A stretch of 64,000 bases of DNA from Microbispora sp. ZYX-F-249 (GCF_039649665.1 NZ_JBDJAW010000022.1:62001-126000), one strand, 5' to 3'; positions 53,975 through 62,251 are shown, numbered from the stretch's first letter. The notes: generated by a model not told the origin, from the sequence alone. Program-made: numbers and translations.

Positions 53975-54412
53975 GTGGGCAGAGAGACCGAGTCGTGGGC
54001 GTCGAGCGAGGCCGTTCGCAAGAGCATGCGGTCGAACAAGGGGCGTGACACCAAGCCTGAGCTGTCTCTTCGTCGCGCCGTTCACGCCCTTGGCCTCCGG
54101 TACCGCGTAGGCATCCGTCCGGTGAAGTCGGTCCGGCGGACGGCCGACATCGTCTTCACGAAGGCCAAAGTTGCCGTCTTCCTGGACGGATGCTTCTGGC
54201 ACGGTTGTCCTCTTCACCACACCGTCGCCGTTACTAACGCCGGCTTCTGGGCCGAGAAGGTTCGTCGCACCCGTGAGAGGGATGCGGAGACCGACCAGTT
54301 GTTGAAGGAGGCTGGCTGGCGTGTCCTCCGCGTTTGGGAACACGAGGATCCGGCGGACGCCGCCAAGCGAGTGGCGATCCTGCTTGGAAAAGCGGTCGAG
54401 CGTCCCTCATAG
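53975..54412 (+). CDS. vsr: Very short patch repair endonuclease Vsr
   Basis: 145 aa. The N-terminal MRSNKGRDTKPELSLRRAVH, catalytic TADIVF (Asp), VAVFLDGCFWHGCP with the Trp-His pair, and WRVLRVWEHE match Vsr. It nicks at T:G mismatches made by deamination of 5-methylcytosine, protecting the host from mutations caused by the adjacent methyltransferase. It is divergent from that gene and is the right edge of the island. Confidence 0.95.
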   Translation: MGRETESWASSEAVRKSMRSNKGRDTKPELSLRRAVHALGLRYRVGIRPVKSVRRTADIVFTKAKVAVFLDGCFWHGCPLHHTVAVTNAGFWAEKVRRTRERDAETDQLLKEAGWRVLRVWEHEDPADAAKRVAILLGKAVERPS

Positions 54413-54469
54413 GCGAAGCGCCTCCTGGAGGTCCCTGCCAACCTACTCTTCGTTCTCGACGCTGATAGA

Positions 54470-54778
54470 TCAGGTCGCTTCGGCACCGTGGCCTGCGGCG
54501 ATCGTGTCGATATGGCGGGCGAGTTCGAAGTCCTTGGCGGTCAAGCGGTTGCCGGCGTCGTGGGTGGTGATGACGAAGCGGATTCGCTGCCAGGTGATGT
54601 GAATGTCGGGGTGGTGGCCGACTTCCCTGGCCTTCGCCGCGACGTACATGGCCAGGTGGACGCACTCGTGGTACGTGTGCTTGAACGTCCGGGCGATGCT
54701 GTCACCCTGGCGTTCCCATCCTGGTAGCTCGCTCAGGTAGGCGCCGATCTCCTCTTCTGACAGCAACTGAGGGGTCAT
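54470..54778 (-). CDS. Pterin-4a-carbinolamine dehydratase
   Basis: 102 aa, usual length. The family motif GHHPDIHITWQRIRFVITTH with active-site His residues is complete, and the helix LTAKDFELARHID follows. It dehydrates 4a-hydroxytetrahydropterin. No aromatic amino acid hydroxylase is nearby, so it may serve another pterin or moonlight. ATG 54778 has GGAG 6 nt upstream and is chosen over one 12 nt earlier. Confidence 0.93.
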   Translation of the reverse strand: MTPQLLSEEEIGAYLSELPGWERQGDSIARTFKHTYHECVHLAMYVAAKAREVGHHPDIHITWQRIRFVITTHDAGNRLTAKDFELARHIDTIAAGHGAEAT

Positions 54779-54799
54779 CCGTGTCTCCATGTCGGTAGG

Positions 54800-56059
54800 T
54801 CAGGCGAACCGGCCGACGATATCGGCCAGTTCGCGGCCGGAGGCAGTGCCAGCCCAGGCGGTCGCGTGACGCGGAATGGCCTTCAGCTCTTTGCGTAGCC
54901 TCACCGATCCAGTGACTTCCACGGAAGAAGCGGCGACAGACGCGATCTCGACGACGCGTTCCGGTTCTGGCACGGCTGCCAGAGCGGCGGCCTGACGTGC
55001 CCAGAACACTCCGTTGTCGCGGCGCGCTGATTCCGGCGCTACGCCGAGAATGCCGTCCCACAGGGCGACAGCCTCTCGATAGGCGCCCAAACGCATGTAG
55101 GCGGTCGCTCGTTGGACGTCGATATAGCGGAGAGTTCGACGGCAGGCGTTTCCCCAGGGATATTCGTCGTCAACGCGGTCCACGAGTACGGCCGCCTGAT
55201 CCAGCAGTCGGTCGACCAGGTCCTTCTCCGCCGTTGGCAGCATCGAGTGTCCGAGTGCCTGATGGACCAGAGCGAGCACCCGTACTTTCGGGCATAGCTT
55301 GCTCTCGTCGGCCAATGCGGCCTCCGCATAGTCCACAACCATGCGCCCGTCATCCAGATCGAGAGCGAGCATGGCCTTGTTCGTGAGGGCGTAGCTGATG
55401 AGCTGCGGGTCGTGCGAACGGTGGGCCATGTCGAGAGCGACGGCCCGCCAGGCTCGGGAGCGGCCGACGTCACCGGCGTCCTGGTAGAGCCAACCCAGCA
55501 GCGCCGCGTACGCGACGCCGGCGCCCAGGAGACCGCGACGTACGGGCGCATCCGCGGCTTGGGCGAGTTCCTTGATGAGCTCTGCCTGCGTGGCGACTGT
55601 AGGAATGAGGTGGCGAGGACCCAGCCACATGTCCGCCTTGTAATGGCCTGGAAGCTGTTCGAGAAAGTACATGACGAGCTCCGGGGCTACAGGGGCCTGA
55701 TGAGGGAGATGAGTGACGGCGCCGGTCCGGCTCATGTCCAGGATGTCGTCGCGCTGCCGGTACACACCGAGACCGTCGTCAGCTTCCCGAGTACTGCGTC
55801 CTCCAGCCTCGCCGAACAAGTCGACTTCGCCAAGCCCGAAGGCTCGGGCGTACAGGACGCGGTAGGGGTCGCCGGGGCGGTTGTGGCCGGCCTCGTACGC
55901 CTTGATGCGGCGGATCATGGTCTCGCGCGAGGGCAGGCGGGGACGGATGTCCTCGTCGGCGGCCTCAACCAGGCGGCGGGCCATCTCACGCTGGCTCCAC
56001 AACCGGTTGCGCCGCTCGGCGCGCAGTCGTACGGCCCATGCGGGTAGGTCGTCGCTCAT
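54800..56059 (-). CDS. XRE-type regulator with TPR-like C-terminus
   Basis: 419 aa. An HTH of the actinomycete XRE/WhiJ-like type (RLRAERRNRLWSQREMARRL, then SRETMIRRIKAYEAG) lies at about 10-70. The rest is a string of helices resembling TPR repeats (for example about 200-380), often used to bind a peptide or small signal. Several small ORFs, including a DUF397 gene, lie divergently, a frequent partnership. It precedes the pterin dehydratase by 21 nt. Confidence 0.88.
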   Translation of the reverse strand: MSDDLPAWAVRLRAERRNRLWSQREMARRLVEAADEDIRPRLPSRETMIRRIKAYEAGHNRPGDPYRVLYARAFGLGEVDLFGEAGGRSTREADDGLGVYRQRDDILDMSRTGAVTHLPHQAPVAPELVMYFLEQLPGHYKADMWLGPRHLIPTVATQAELIKELAQAADAPVRRGLLGAGVAYAALLGWLYQDAGDVGRSRAWRAVALDMAHRSHDPQLISYALTNKAMLALDLDDGRMVVDYAEAALADESKLCPKVRVLALVHQALGHSMLPTAEKDLVDRLLDQAAVLVDRVDDEYPWGNACRRTLRYIDVQRATAYMRLGAYREAVALWDGILGVAPESARRDNGVFWARQAAALAAVPEPERVVEIASVAASSVEVTGSVRLRKELKAIPRHATAWAGTASGRELADIVGRFA

Positions 56060-56258
56060 CGCCTGCACCTCTGCTCGGATCCGGGGGTGATCCCTGGGCG
56101 CCCTCAGTTTCCCTCATCCGCACCTGTGCCGGGAAGGTTACTCAGCGCTGTCATAGCAGGTAGCACCGAACGGGGTCCGGCACAGGACCCCCGATCAGGA
56201 ATCGAGGCCCGAGCTGTGACAGACCGGAGAAGCACCACGCCGACCGAGGGCTGGCGGG

Positions 56259-56425
56259 TGATGACGAGTGATCGCGGACGGTTGTGGGCGACCCGCGAAC
56301 GACCTTTCCTCGCGGCGGCCGAGGACGCGGGCGCCGCCCGGACCGTCGACGGCGACGACCTGCCCGAGCTCTGCCGGGTCATCGCCGAGCAGGAGAGCCT
56401 GGCCGCCCTTGCCTCGGCTCCCTGA
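56259..56425 (+). CDS. Hypothetical small protein
   Basis: 55 aa from ATG with GGCGGGTG just upstream. It starts MTSDRGRLWATRERPFLAAA and is mostly helical and acidic toward the end. No named domain. It is the first of a series of small genes divergent from the XRE/TPR regulator; such genes are often regulatory partners. Confidence 0.5.
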
Positions 56426-56444
56426 CGACTGTCCCGGGTTGCAT

Positions 56445-56702
56445 GTGGCGCCGGAGCAGCCGGGGTGCATCGCGGTCCGGTGGATGTGCGAGACCAGGCG
56501 CACCGTCCGGGCCCGGATCGTGGCGCACACCTGCGACCACTGCGCGCCCCTGGCGTACGAACTGTGCGCGTCCGGCGGGCTGCTGTTCGTCCGCCGTACG
56601 GACCGGAGCGGCAGCGAACCGGAGATCAGGGAGACCGAACGTCTGCCGGACGCGCGGGCGCGCCGGTTGTGGCTGGACGTGCTGCTCGGCCGAGCACGAT
56701 GA
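56445..56702 (+). CDS. Hypothetical small protein, cysteine/arginine-rich
   Basis: 85 aa from GTG; a TTG 6 nt earlier is also possible. Cysteines occur in RWMCETRRT, HTCDHC and ELCASGG, and the C-terminus reads RRLWLDVLLGRAR. I recall similar small proteins next to XRE genes in Streptosporangiales, but no function. It starts 19 nt after the previous ORF stop. Confidence 0.6.
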   Translation: MAPEQPGCIAVRWMCETRRTVRARIVAHTCDHCAPLAYELCASGGLLFVRRTDRSGSEPEIRETERLPDARARRLWLDVLLGRAR

Positions 56703-56771
56703 GGCCCGGCCCGATGAAGACGCCCGCACGGCGAACCCGTCGAGGCGGGACCACCAACAGGAAGGAACGCG

Positions 56772-56984
56772 ATGGACCTGTACGACCACGACCTCGCCGG
56801 AGTGCGCTTCCGGCGGCTGTGCGGCGGCAACCAGCAGGAGGAGGACATGGAGTCCTGCGTCGAGCTGGCCCCGATTCCGGGCGAGGGCGACGCCTTCGCC
56901 CTGCGTGACAGCAAGAACCCGGATGCCGGGACTCTCCGGTTCACCGGTGCCGAGCTTCGCGCGGCCGGGCTGACCACACTGTAG
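56772..56984 (+). CDS. DUF397 protein
   Basis: 70 aa with the DUF397 pattern: Phe/Trp-rich start, CVELAPIPGEGDAFALRDSKNPDAGTLRF core read as CVE-x-A...RDSK-P, and a short end. AGGAAGGA precedes the ATG. DUF397 proteins pair with XRE/WhiJ-like regulators and control development or antibiotics in streptomycetes. The partner here is probably the regulator at 54800-56059. Confidence 0.88.
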   Translation: MDLYDHDLAGVRFRRLCGGNQQEEDMESCVELAPIPGEGDAFALRDSKNPDAGTLRFTGAELRAAGLTTL

Positions 56985-57045
56985 GAGCACGGTGGTCCCT
57001 GCCCGGTGATAGCGGGCGGGGGCCACCCCCACTGTACGGAGCGTC

Positions 57046-57465
57046 ATGCACCTGCACTGCTACGTGTGGAGCGGGATCGGGGCAGACCTGCGCAACGAGG
57101 CCGAGCGACGGCCGCCGCTGCCGCCCGCCGACCCCGGCCCGTTCACCGCTTCCCCACTGCCGCCGATGCGTACGTGCGACTGGCTGCTGAAGCCGGCCCG
57201 CCGGATCGACGCCTCTCCGGCCACGCTCGACGACGCGCTCGCCTGGCTGGCCGAGCACCACCGGACAACCCGGAGCGCCTTCCTCCGCCCGGCCGACGAG
57301 GCCCGGATCGGGCTGGACTTCCGGCTGGAGACCGCCCGCGAGGCCCTCCACAACGGCGTGGACGTGCAATGGGGCATCTGGCTGAGCGGCGGCCGGTTCC
57401 TCACCTGCGGCGTGGTCTGCTGCTCCCCCAACCGCCACGCCGCCTACCGCTGCCCCGCCTCCTGA
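57046..57465 (+). CDS. Hypothetical protein
   Basis: 139 aa from ATG with GGAG 4 nt upstream. It has TRP/Cys-rich ends (CDWLLKP, WGIWLSGGRFLTCGVVCC) and a central helix DALAWLAEHH. It shows no domain that I know. It follows the DUF397 gene in the same direction and is probably part of the same regulatory cluster. Confidence 0.65.
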   Translation: MHLHCYVWSGIGADLRNEAERRPPLPPADPGPFTASPLPPMRTCDWLLKPARRIDASPATLDDALAWLAEHHRTTRSAFLRPADEARIGLDFRLETAREALHNGVDVQWGIWLSGGRFLTCGVVCCSPNRHAAYRCPAS

Positions 57466-57480
57466 CCTCCTGCGGAAACC

Positions 57481-57765
57481 TTGCTCGTCGTCGACGGAAC
57501 GATCAAACTGATCGACATGCCGCGAATGACATCGAAAATCATCGACATCCAGCGGTGGGACGCACGTCTTTTCCGGAATCCGTCCACGGATGGTGCTCAG
57601 CGCATGTGCAGCGCGCATGGCAAGAGCTCCTGTAACCGTCCGGCCGTCGCCTACGTCGCCCTTTCCGACGCGGGCACGGACCGCAAGGAGTGGGGTGCCT
57701 GCGACGAGTGGCTCGCCACGAACGAAGACGCGGTCGAGTATCTGAGGGCGCATCCCCTGGACTGA
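57481..57765 (+). CDS. Hypothetical small protein, start uncertain
   Basis: Up to 94 aa. The likely conserved part is the C-terminal half: MCSAHGKSSCNRPAVAYVAL, then WGACDEWLATNEDAVEYLRAHPLD, with C-x-x-H...C spacing that could bind metal. Starts at 57481 (TTG), 57517 or 57604 (ATG) are all possible, none with a good ribosome-binding site. Confidence 0.5.
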   Translation: MLVVDGTIKLIDMPRMTSKIIDIQRWDARLFRNPSTDGAQRMCSAHGKSSCNRPAVAYVALSDAGTDRKEWGACDEWLATNEDAVEYLRAHPLD

Positions 57766-57814
57766 GAACGTCCAGCAGGCTGGCCATCGTGCCGGTTTTG
57801 TCGGTAACGGATCT

Positions 57815-57820
57815 TACGAT
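57815..57820 (+). promoter_or_regulatory. -10 hexamer of a leaderless ABM-gene transcript
   Basis: TACGAT lies 6 nt before GTG 57827 without a ribosome-binding site, the same geometry as at 17578, 53963 and 59234. Confidence 0.45.
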
Positions 57821-57826
57821 GACGGC

Positions 57827-58111
57827 GTGATCATTATTGCTGGCTGGCTCGCTGTCGATCCGGATGCTCGGGATGCCTATCTGCAAACCTGTGTCGCTGT
57901 GGTCGAGCAGGCGCGCGCCGCGGCCGGGTGCCTCGATTTCGTGCTCAGCGCCGATCTCGTCGACGCCGGACGCGTCAACGTCCACGAACGGTGGGAGTCC
58001 GAGGAGGCTCTCCACGCCTTCCGCGGCTCCGGGCCGGACGAGGGACAATTGGCGATGATTCGCGACGCCGAAGTGCTTCGGTATGACATATCCGGGGTCG
58101 GCCCGGCCTGA
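57827..58111 (+). CDS. Antibiotic biosynthesis monooxygenase (ABM)-family protein
   Basis: 94 aa dimeric ferredoxin-like fold. MIIIAGWLAVDPDARDAYL starts the first strand and helix, AAGCLDFVLSADLVD and VNVHERWESEEALHAF are typical of YgiN-like quinol monooxygenases. It needs no cofactor and may oxidise a quinol or polyketide. It starts with GTG, probably leaderless. Confidence 0.88.
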   Translation: MIIIAGWLAVDPDARDAYLQTCVAVVEQARAAAGCLDFVLSADLVDAGRVNVHERWESEEALHAFRGSGPDEGQLAMIRDAEVLRYDISGVGPA

Positions 58112-58143
58112 TCCGGCGATGAGTTCTCATAGTGCCGGAGCGT

Positions 58144-58320
58144 CATGAGCGACTCTGCGTCATTTCTGGCCTACGTCGCCGCCGTACCGTCCTTCGCGCC
58201 GGGGCGGGCGCATTGCTCCGCGATCAGGAGGGGCGGGTGCTGCTCGGCGGCGGACGCCGGCCGGACCGCTTACCTGAAGGACGGCGTCGTCCGCCTGCTC
58301 CCGTAGTCGTGATTCGGCCG
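58144..58320 (+). pseudogene. Broken NUDIX hydrolase
   Basis: Frame 1 starts MSDSASFLAYVAAVPSFAPG, as in NUDIX proteins. The expected next strand (AGAGALLRDQEGRVLL) is in another frame, and the first frame resumes near TAYLKDGVVRLLP before a stop. The NUDIX box itself is missing. At least one frameshift and a deletion explain this. Confidence 0.45.
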
Positions 58321-58354
58321 GCGCGCAGCGAATAGAAGAGCTCCAAATCCGCGG

Positions 58355-59110
58355 TCAGGCTCCGCCGGTCACCTTGATCGCCTGTCCGGTGATGCCGGTG
58401 TTGGCCGCCGAGCCCATGTAGACGACGGCGTTCGCGACCTCGGCGGCGTCGAGCAGGCGGCCGATCGCCGCCAGCGCGCTGTAGTGCCCGCCGAATTGCT
58501 CGGCCATCTCGACGTTGGTCTCGGTCCTGGTGAAGCCGGGCATGACGACGTTGGACAGGATGTCTCCGGCCTTCCCGAGCCCGAACGCGGCGGACCTGCT
58601 GAAACCGTGCAGTGCCGCCTTGGCCGCGCCGTAGTACTCCCCACCGGGCATGCCGTCGGCCGCGATGCTCGACGAGATGTGCACCATCCGGCCCCATCCA
58701 CGCTCCCGCATGGACGGGACGACCGCGCGGCTGAGCCGCAGCGTGCCCTCGACGTTGGCCCGGATCGTCTTCTGCCACCTCTCGTCCGGCACGGCCTCGA
58801 AGGGGAGGTTCGGCTCCGGCTCGGTGGCGCCCCAATGCACGGCGTTGTTGACCAGCACGTCGATCCGGCCGGACCACTCCAGCACGGTCTCGACCAGACC
58901 GCGGGCCGATTCGTCGTCGTCCAGCGCGTACGGGGCGACGAGCGTGCGTCCGCCGATCTCCTTGGCGAGCAGTTCCGCGCCCGCCTGGGCCTGGTGATAG
59001 GTCAGCACCACGTCGGCCCCTTCGGCGGCGAACCCGCGGGCGATCTCGCGGCCGATGCCGCCGGAGGCCCCCGTCACGATGACCGTACGGCCGGTGAGTC
59101 CCAGATCCAT
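58355..59110 (-). CDS. Short-chain dehydrogenase/reductase
   Basis: 251 aa classical SDR: TGASGGIGREIA (about 14-25), NNA (about 89), Ser near 146 in HISSS, and Y-x3-K in YYGAAKAAL (about 159-163). It resembles 3-oxoacyl-ACP reductases; the substrate is not known. GAGGAG lies 7 nt before ATG 59110. It is divergent from the XRE/MmyB-like regulator, which likely controls it. Confidence 0.92.
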   Translation of the reverse strand: MDLGLTGRTVIVTGASGGIGREIARGFAAEGADVVLTYHQAQAGAELLAKEIGGRTLVAPYALDDDESARGLVETVLEWSGRIDVLVNNAVHWGATEPEPNLPFEAVPDERWQKTIRANVEGTLRLSRAVVPSMRERGWGRMVHISSSIAADGMPGGEYYGAAKAALHGFSRSAAFGLGKAGDILSNVVMPGFTRTETNVEMAEQFGGHYSALAAIGRLLDAAEVANAVVYMGSAANTGITGQAIKVTGGA

Positions 59111-59233
59111 GTCGACGCTCCTCAATAGGTGAAACCGTGAACAGGACCGAGGATCCGCCGGCAGGGACCACCGGAGGGAGGCCGGGCCGAGACTGGCCCT
59201 CGCAGGGCCACGATCGGCAACGAGGTCACTCGG

Positions 59234-59239
59234 TAGCCT
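59234..59239 (+). promoter_or_regulatory. -10 hexamer of a leaderless XRE transcript
   Basis: TAGCCT is 7 nt before GTG 59247, and no ribosome-binding site is seen. Leaderless translation is likely. Confidence 0.4.
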
Positions 59240-59246
59240 GCGGATC

Positions 59247-60107
59247 GTGAGCGACAACACTCTGGGCGAGTTCCTCCGGGCCCGCCGCGAGGCCGTCACC
59301 CCTGCCGAGGTCGGGCTGCCCGGCGGCGGACGGCGGCGCACCCCCGGCCTTCGCCGTTCCGAGCTGGCCACGCTCGCCGGGATCAGCGTCGAATACCTCA
59401 CCCGGCTGGAGCAGGGGCGTGACCGTCATCCCTCCGTACCGGTGCTTGCCGCCCTCGCCGACGCGTTGCGCCTGTCCACCGACGAGCGCCTCCATCTGCT
59501 CCACCATCTCAAGGCGGCCGACGGCGCCGGCCGGCTCGTCGGCCCGTGCCAGGGAGCGCCCACGCAGTCGGTCCGTCCCACCGTCCGGGCGCTGCTCGAC
59601 CGGCTCGAACCGACCCCGGCGGTGGTGGTCAACCGGCTCGGTGACGTGCTCGCCCACACGGACGGCTACGAACGGCTCACCGGCCCCATCGGGTTGCTGG
59701 ACCGCCGGCCGGCCAACCTGGTGCGCTACGTCTTCGCCGATCCCCGGGCGAGAGCCGCCTATCCCGAGTGGGACCGCGTCGCCGACGAGCGACTCGCCGG
59801 CCTGAAACTGGGCGTCTCCCGCGAGGACCCGCACATCGCGCATCTCGTCGACGAACTGACCCTCGCCGTCGGCGCCCCCTTCACCGACCGGCTGACGTCC
59901 CCGCCCGGCCCGTCCCGGCGTACCGGCGTCGAACGGCTGGCGCATCCGGATGCGGGTGAGCTACGCCTGTCCTACGAGACCCTCGGCCTGTCCGGCGACG
60001 ACAGCCAGCTCCTGATCGCCTATCTCCCCGCGGACGACGTCACCGCCGCCAGGCTGGACCGCCTCACCGGCCGCCACCCCGGCTCCCTTCGCGCGGTCAC
60101 CGGCTGA
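59247..60107 (+). CDS. XRE regulator with MmyB-like C-terminal domain
   Basis: 286 aa. The HTH region reads RRTPGLRRSELATLAGISVEY then TRLEQGRDRHPSVPVLAALADAL, the MmyB-type start. The C-terminal PAS-like domain (about 100-270) has the family phrases VVVNRLGDVLAHT and FADPRARAAYPEWD and is thought to bind a fatty acid. It faces a divergent SDR, a pairing often seen for this family. Confidence 0.92.
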   Translation: MSDNTLGEFLRARREAVTPAEVGLPGGGRRRTPGLRRSELATLAGISVEYLTRLEQGRDRHPSVPVLAALADALRLSTDERLHLLHHLKAADGAGRLVGPCQGAPTQSVRPTVRALLDRLEPTPAVVVNRLGDVLAHTDGYERLTGPIGLLDRRPANLVRYVFADPRARAAYPEWDRVADERLAGLKLGVSREDPHIAHLVDELTLAVGAPFTDRLTSPPGPSRRTGVERLAHPDAGELRLSYETLGLSGDDSQLLIAYLPADDVTAARLDRLTGRHPGSLRAVTG

Positions 60108-60152
60108 TGATCTCCGCGCTAGTGTCGAGGAGCATCGACGGGAGGCGGCACG

Positions 60153-60677
60153 GTGAGCGCACGTGAGGTACGGCTGCGGCCGGTGACAGAGGACGACCTC
60201 GGCATGTTCCGGCGGTTCGTCACCGAGCCGGGATTGATCGGCCTCGACTGGGCGGGGTTCCGCGACGCTCAGGCCCCGGCGCGGCGCTACGCCAAGGACG
60301 GCTTCCTGGGCGAGGACGACAGCAGACTCATCGTCGAGGCGGACGGCACGGCCGCGGGCCTGGTGAGCTGGTCGGCGCGGGGGTTCGGCGTCTCCCGATA
60401 CTGGGAGACAGGGATCGCCCTGCTTCCGGACTGGCGTGGCCGCGGCATCGGCTGGCGCGCTCAGGCGATGCTGTGCGACTACCTGTTCACCCACACTCCG
60501 GTCGAGCGCGTCCAGGCGATCACGCATCCGGAGAACGTCGCGGAGCAGAAGTCGCTGGAGAAGGCCGGCTTCACGTTCGAGGGCGTCTTGCGCGCGGTGG
60601 AGTTCCTCCGCGGTCAGTGGCGCGACGGCTGGATGTACAGCAGGCTGCGCAGCGATCCGTACCCGCTCAATCCGTGA
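60153..60677 (+). CDS. GNAT-family acetyltransferase (RimJ/RimL-like)
   Basis: 174 aa. Features are VRLRPVTEDDLGMF at the start, the acetyl-CoA loop LPDWRGRGIGWRAQAML (about 91-107) and HPENVAEQKSLEKAGFTFEGVLR near the end. GGGAGG lies 7 nt before the GTG. Its last 11 nt overlap the 3' end of the convergent hydrolase gene. Target unknown. Confidence 0.92.
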   Translation: MSAREVRLRPVTEDDLGMFRRFVTEPGLIGLDWAGFRDAQAPARRYAKDGFLGEDDSRLIVEADGTAAGLVSWSARGFGVSRYWETGIALLPDWRGRGIGWRAQAMLCDYLFTHTPVERVQAITHPENVAEQKSLEKAGFTFEGVLRAVEFLRGQWRDGWMYSRLRSDPYPLNP

Positions 60678-61494
60678 GCCGACCACCGTGACCCCGCTCG
60701 TCCACCCGGTCGAGCCATTCGGTGACGAGGGCGGTGAACAGCGCGGGCTGCTCGTGCGGCAGCGCGTGACCGGCGCGGTCCAGGACGGCGTACGTGGCGC
60801 GCGGATACCGCTCCACCAGCTCCCACGGGCCGGCGTACCCGGCTGTGGAGTCCTGGCGCCCGGCGAGGATCAGCGTCGGGCCCGCGTACGGCGGCGCGTC
60901 CGGGGGCACGTCGCTCAGCCGCCATCGTTCGGACATCCGCCCGAGGCCGTCCGCGTCGACGAGGGGCAGGGCCGGAGCCACGTGTTCCCGGAATCGCCGC
61001 AACGTGTCCGGTGTCTGGATCACGAAGTAGTCCCGATACTGGTCCTGCTCGGCCGGGCTCAGGACACCGGTCACGTCGGCGGAGGCGTGCAGCACGGCAT
61101 GTGCGGGCACGTCACGGGCCTCCTCGCCGATGGGACAGATCATCGCCAGCCCCGCGACCTGCGCCGGACGCCGGGCGGCGACGCCCCGGGCCAGGTATCC
61201 GCCGAAGGAGTGGCCGGCGATCGCGAATTCCTCTTCACCCACCACGACGTCGATCAGGCCGAGTAACAACTCGAGGACGTCGTCGGAGCCACGAAACCAG
61301 TCCGGCACCGGAGTGCGCCCCATTCCGGGCAGGTCCGGATAGACGCGCCGATAACCGGGCCGTTCGCGGAACACCGGCTCCAGGGCGCCGAGCATCTCCC
61401 GGTGGTCGACGCCCGCGCCGTGCAGCGCCACCACGGGGAATCCGCTTCCGTGCTCGGCGTAATGCACCGCCACGCCGCCGGCCTCTGCCTCCAT
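60667..61494 (-). CDS. Alpha/beta-hydrolase
   Basis: 275 aa. It has PVVALHGAGVDH (oxyanion), AGHSFGG nucleophile elbow (Ser near 94), an Asp in AGRQDSTAG (about 215) and His in AGHALPHEQP (about 243). This triad fits proline-iminopeptidase-like or ester hydrolases. It is 9 nt downstream of the GNAT gene at 61504-62076 and probably co-transcribed. Confidence 0.9.
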   Translation of the reverse strand: MEAEAGGVAVHYAEHGSGFPVVALHGAGVDHREMLGALEPVFRERPGYRRVYPDLPGMGRTPVPDWFRGSDDVLELLLGLIDVVVGEEEFAIAGHSFGGYLARGVAARRPAQVAGLAMICPIGEEARDVPAHAVLHASADVTGVLSPAEQDQYRDYFVIQTPDTLRRFREHVAPALPLVDADGLGRMSERWRLSDVPPDAPPYAGPTLILAGRQDSTAGYAGPWELVERYPRATYAVLDRAGHALPHEQPALFTALVTEWLDRVDERGHGGRLTD

Positions 61495-61503
61495 GGCGAC
61501 AAC

Positions 61504-62076
61504 CTAACGGGAGGCGAGCCACTGCTCGCGGGTGATCGCGTACTCGACCTCGCCGAGGTCGCTGCCGGGGAGCGGTTCTTCCCAGTCCGCATGGAACGTA
61601 CGGACATACCGCATGCCGATCGCGGTCATCGTCGCGCGGGAGGCGGCGTTGACCGCCATGGTCTCGGCGAAGACGCGGGTCAGTCCGAGGTCTTCGAATC
61701 CGTGGCGGAGGAGCTCGCGGGCGCCCTCGCCGGCCAGGCCCTGACGCCAGAAGCGCCGCAGGAGCCGGTAGCCGAGCTCGGCCTGTCCTTCGACCGGGCC
61801 CTGGTCGGCACGCGTGGGCGGTTCCAGGAGCCACCAGCCGACGAACCGCCCGTCCACGAAACCGGCCCAGAAGCCGAGCCCCGGCACCTGCTCCGCCGCG
61901 GCGAGCCGCCGCCGGTGGAACTCCTCGACCTCCTCACGGGTACGCGCCCGGCCGGTGAGGTAACGCATGACCTCGGGGTCGGCGTCCAGCTCGATTTCGT
62001 GTTCGAGGTGCTCGTCGGACAGCGGAACGAGCTTGATGCGGTCGGTGCGCAGTTTGGCCTGGGACATGGGACGCAT
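61504..62076 (-). CDS. GNAT-family acetyltransferase
   Basis: 190 aa. RTDRIKLVPLSDEHLEH begins the fold, and GYRLLRRFWRQGLAGEGARELLR holds the acetyl-CoA-binding region. MAVNAASRATMTAIGMRYVR is typical of RimJ/RimL-type enzymes. ATG 62076 has GAGGG 5 nt upstream; an internal ATG 9 nt later is possible. Confidence 0.92.
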   Translation of the reverse strand: MRPMSQAKLRTDRIKLVPLSDEHLEHEIELDADPEVMRYLTGRARTREEVEEFHRRRLAAAEQVPGLGFWAGFVDGRFVGWWLLEPPTRADQGPVEGQAELGYRLLRRFWRQGLAGEGARELLRHGFEDLGLTRVFAETMAVNAASRATMTAIGMRYVRTFHADWEEPLPGSDLGEVEYAITREQWLASR

Positions 62077-62251
62077 TCTCGCCCTCGCACCGCTCGCCGG
62101 TCATTCGCTTTTCCCGGCGGCGCCGCCGGGCGATATTCCGAATTAGCCGATTCCGACGTGATCACAGAATCATCCCGGGTGGGAAACGCGCGCGATCGGG
62201 TTCCGCGCTCTATCGCATGATGACCTGTCGGCCTATTGTGAGGAGTCTTTT

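Noticed and set aside
39022..54412. CRISPR array or mobile element ends in the island
   Set aside because: No regularly spaced repeats, transposase, integrase or terminal inverted repeats could be seen.
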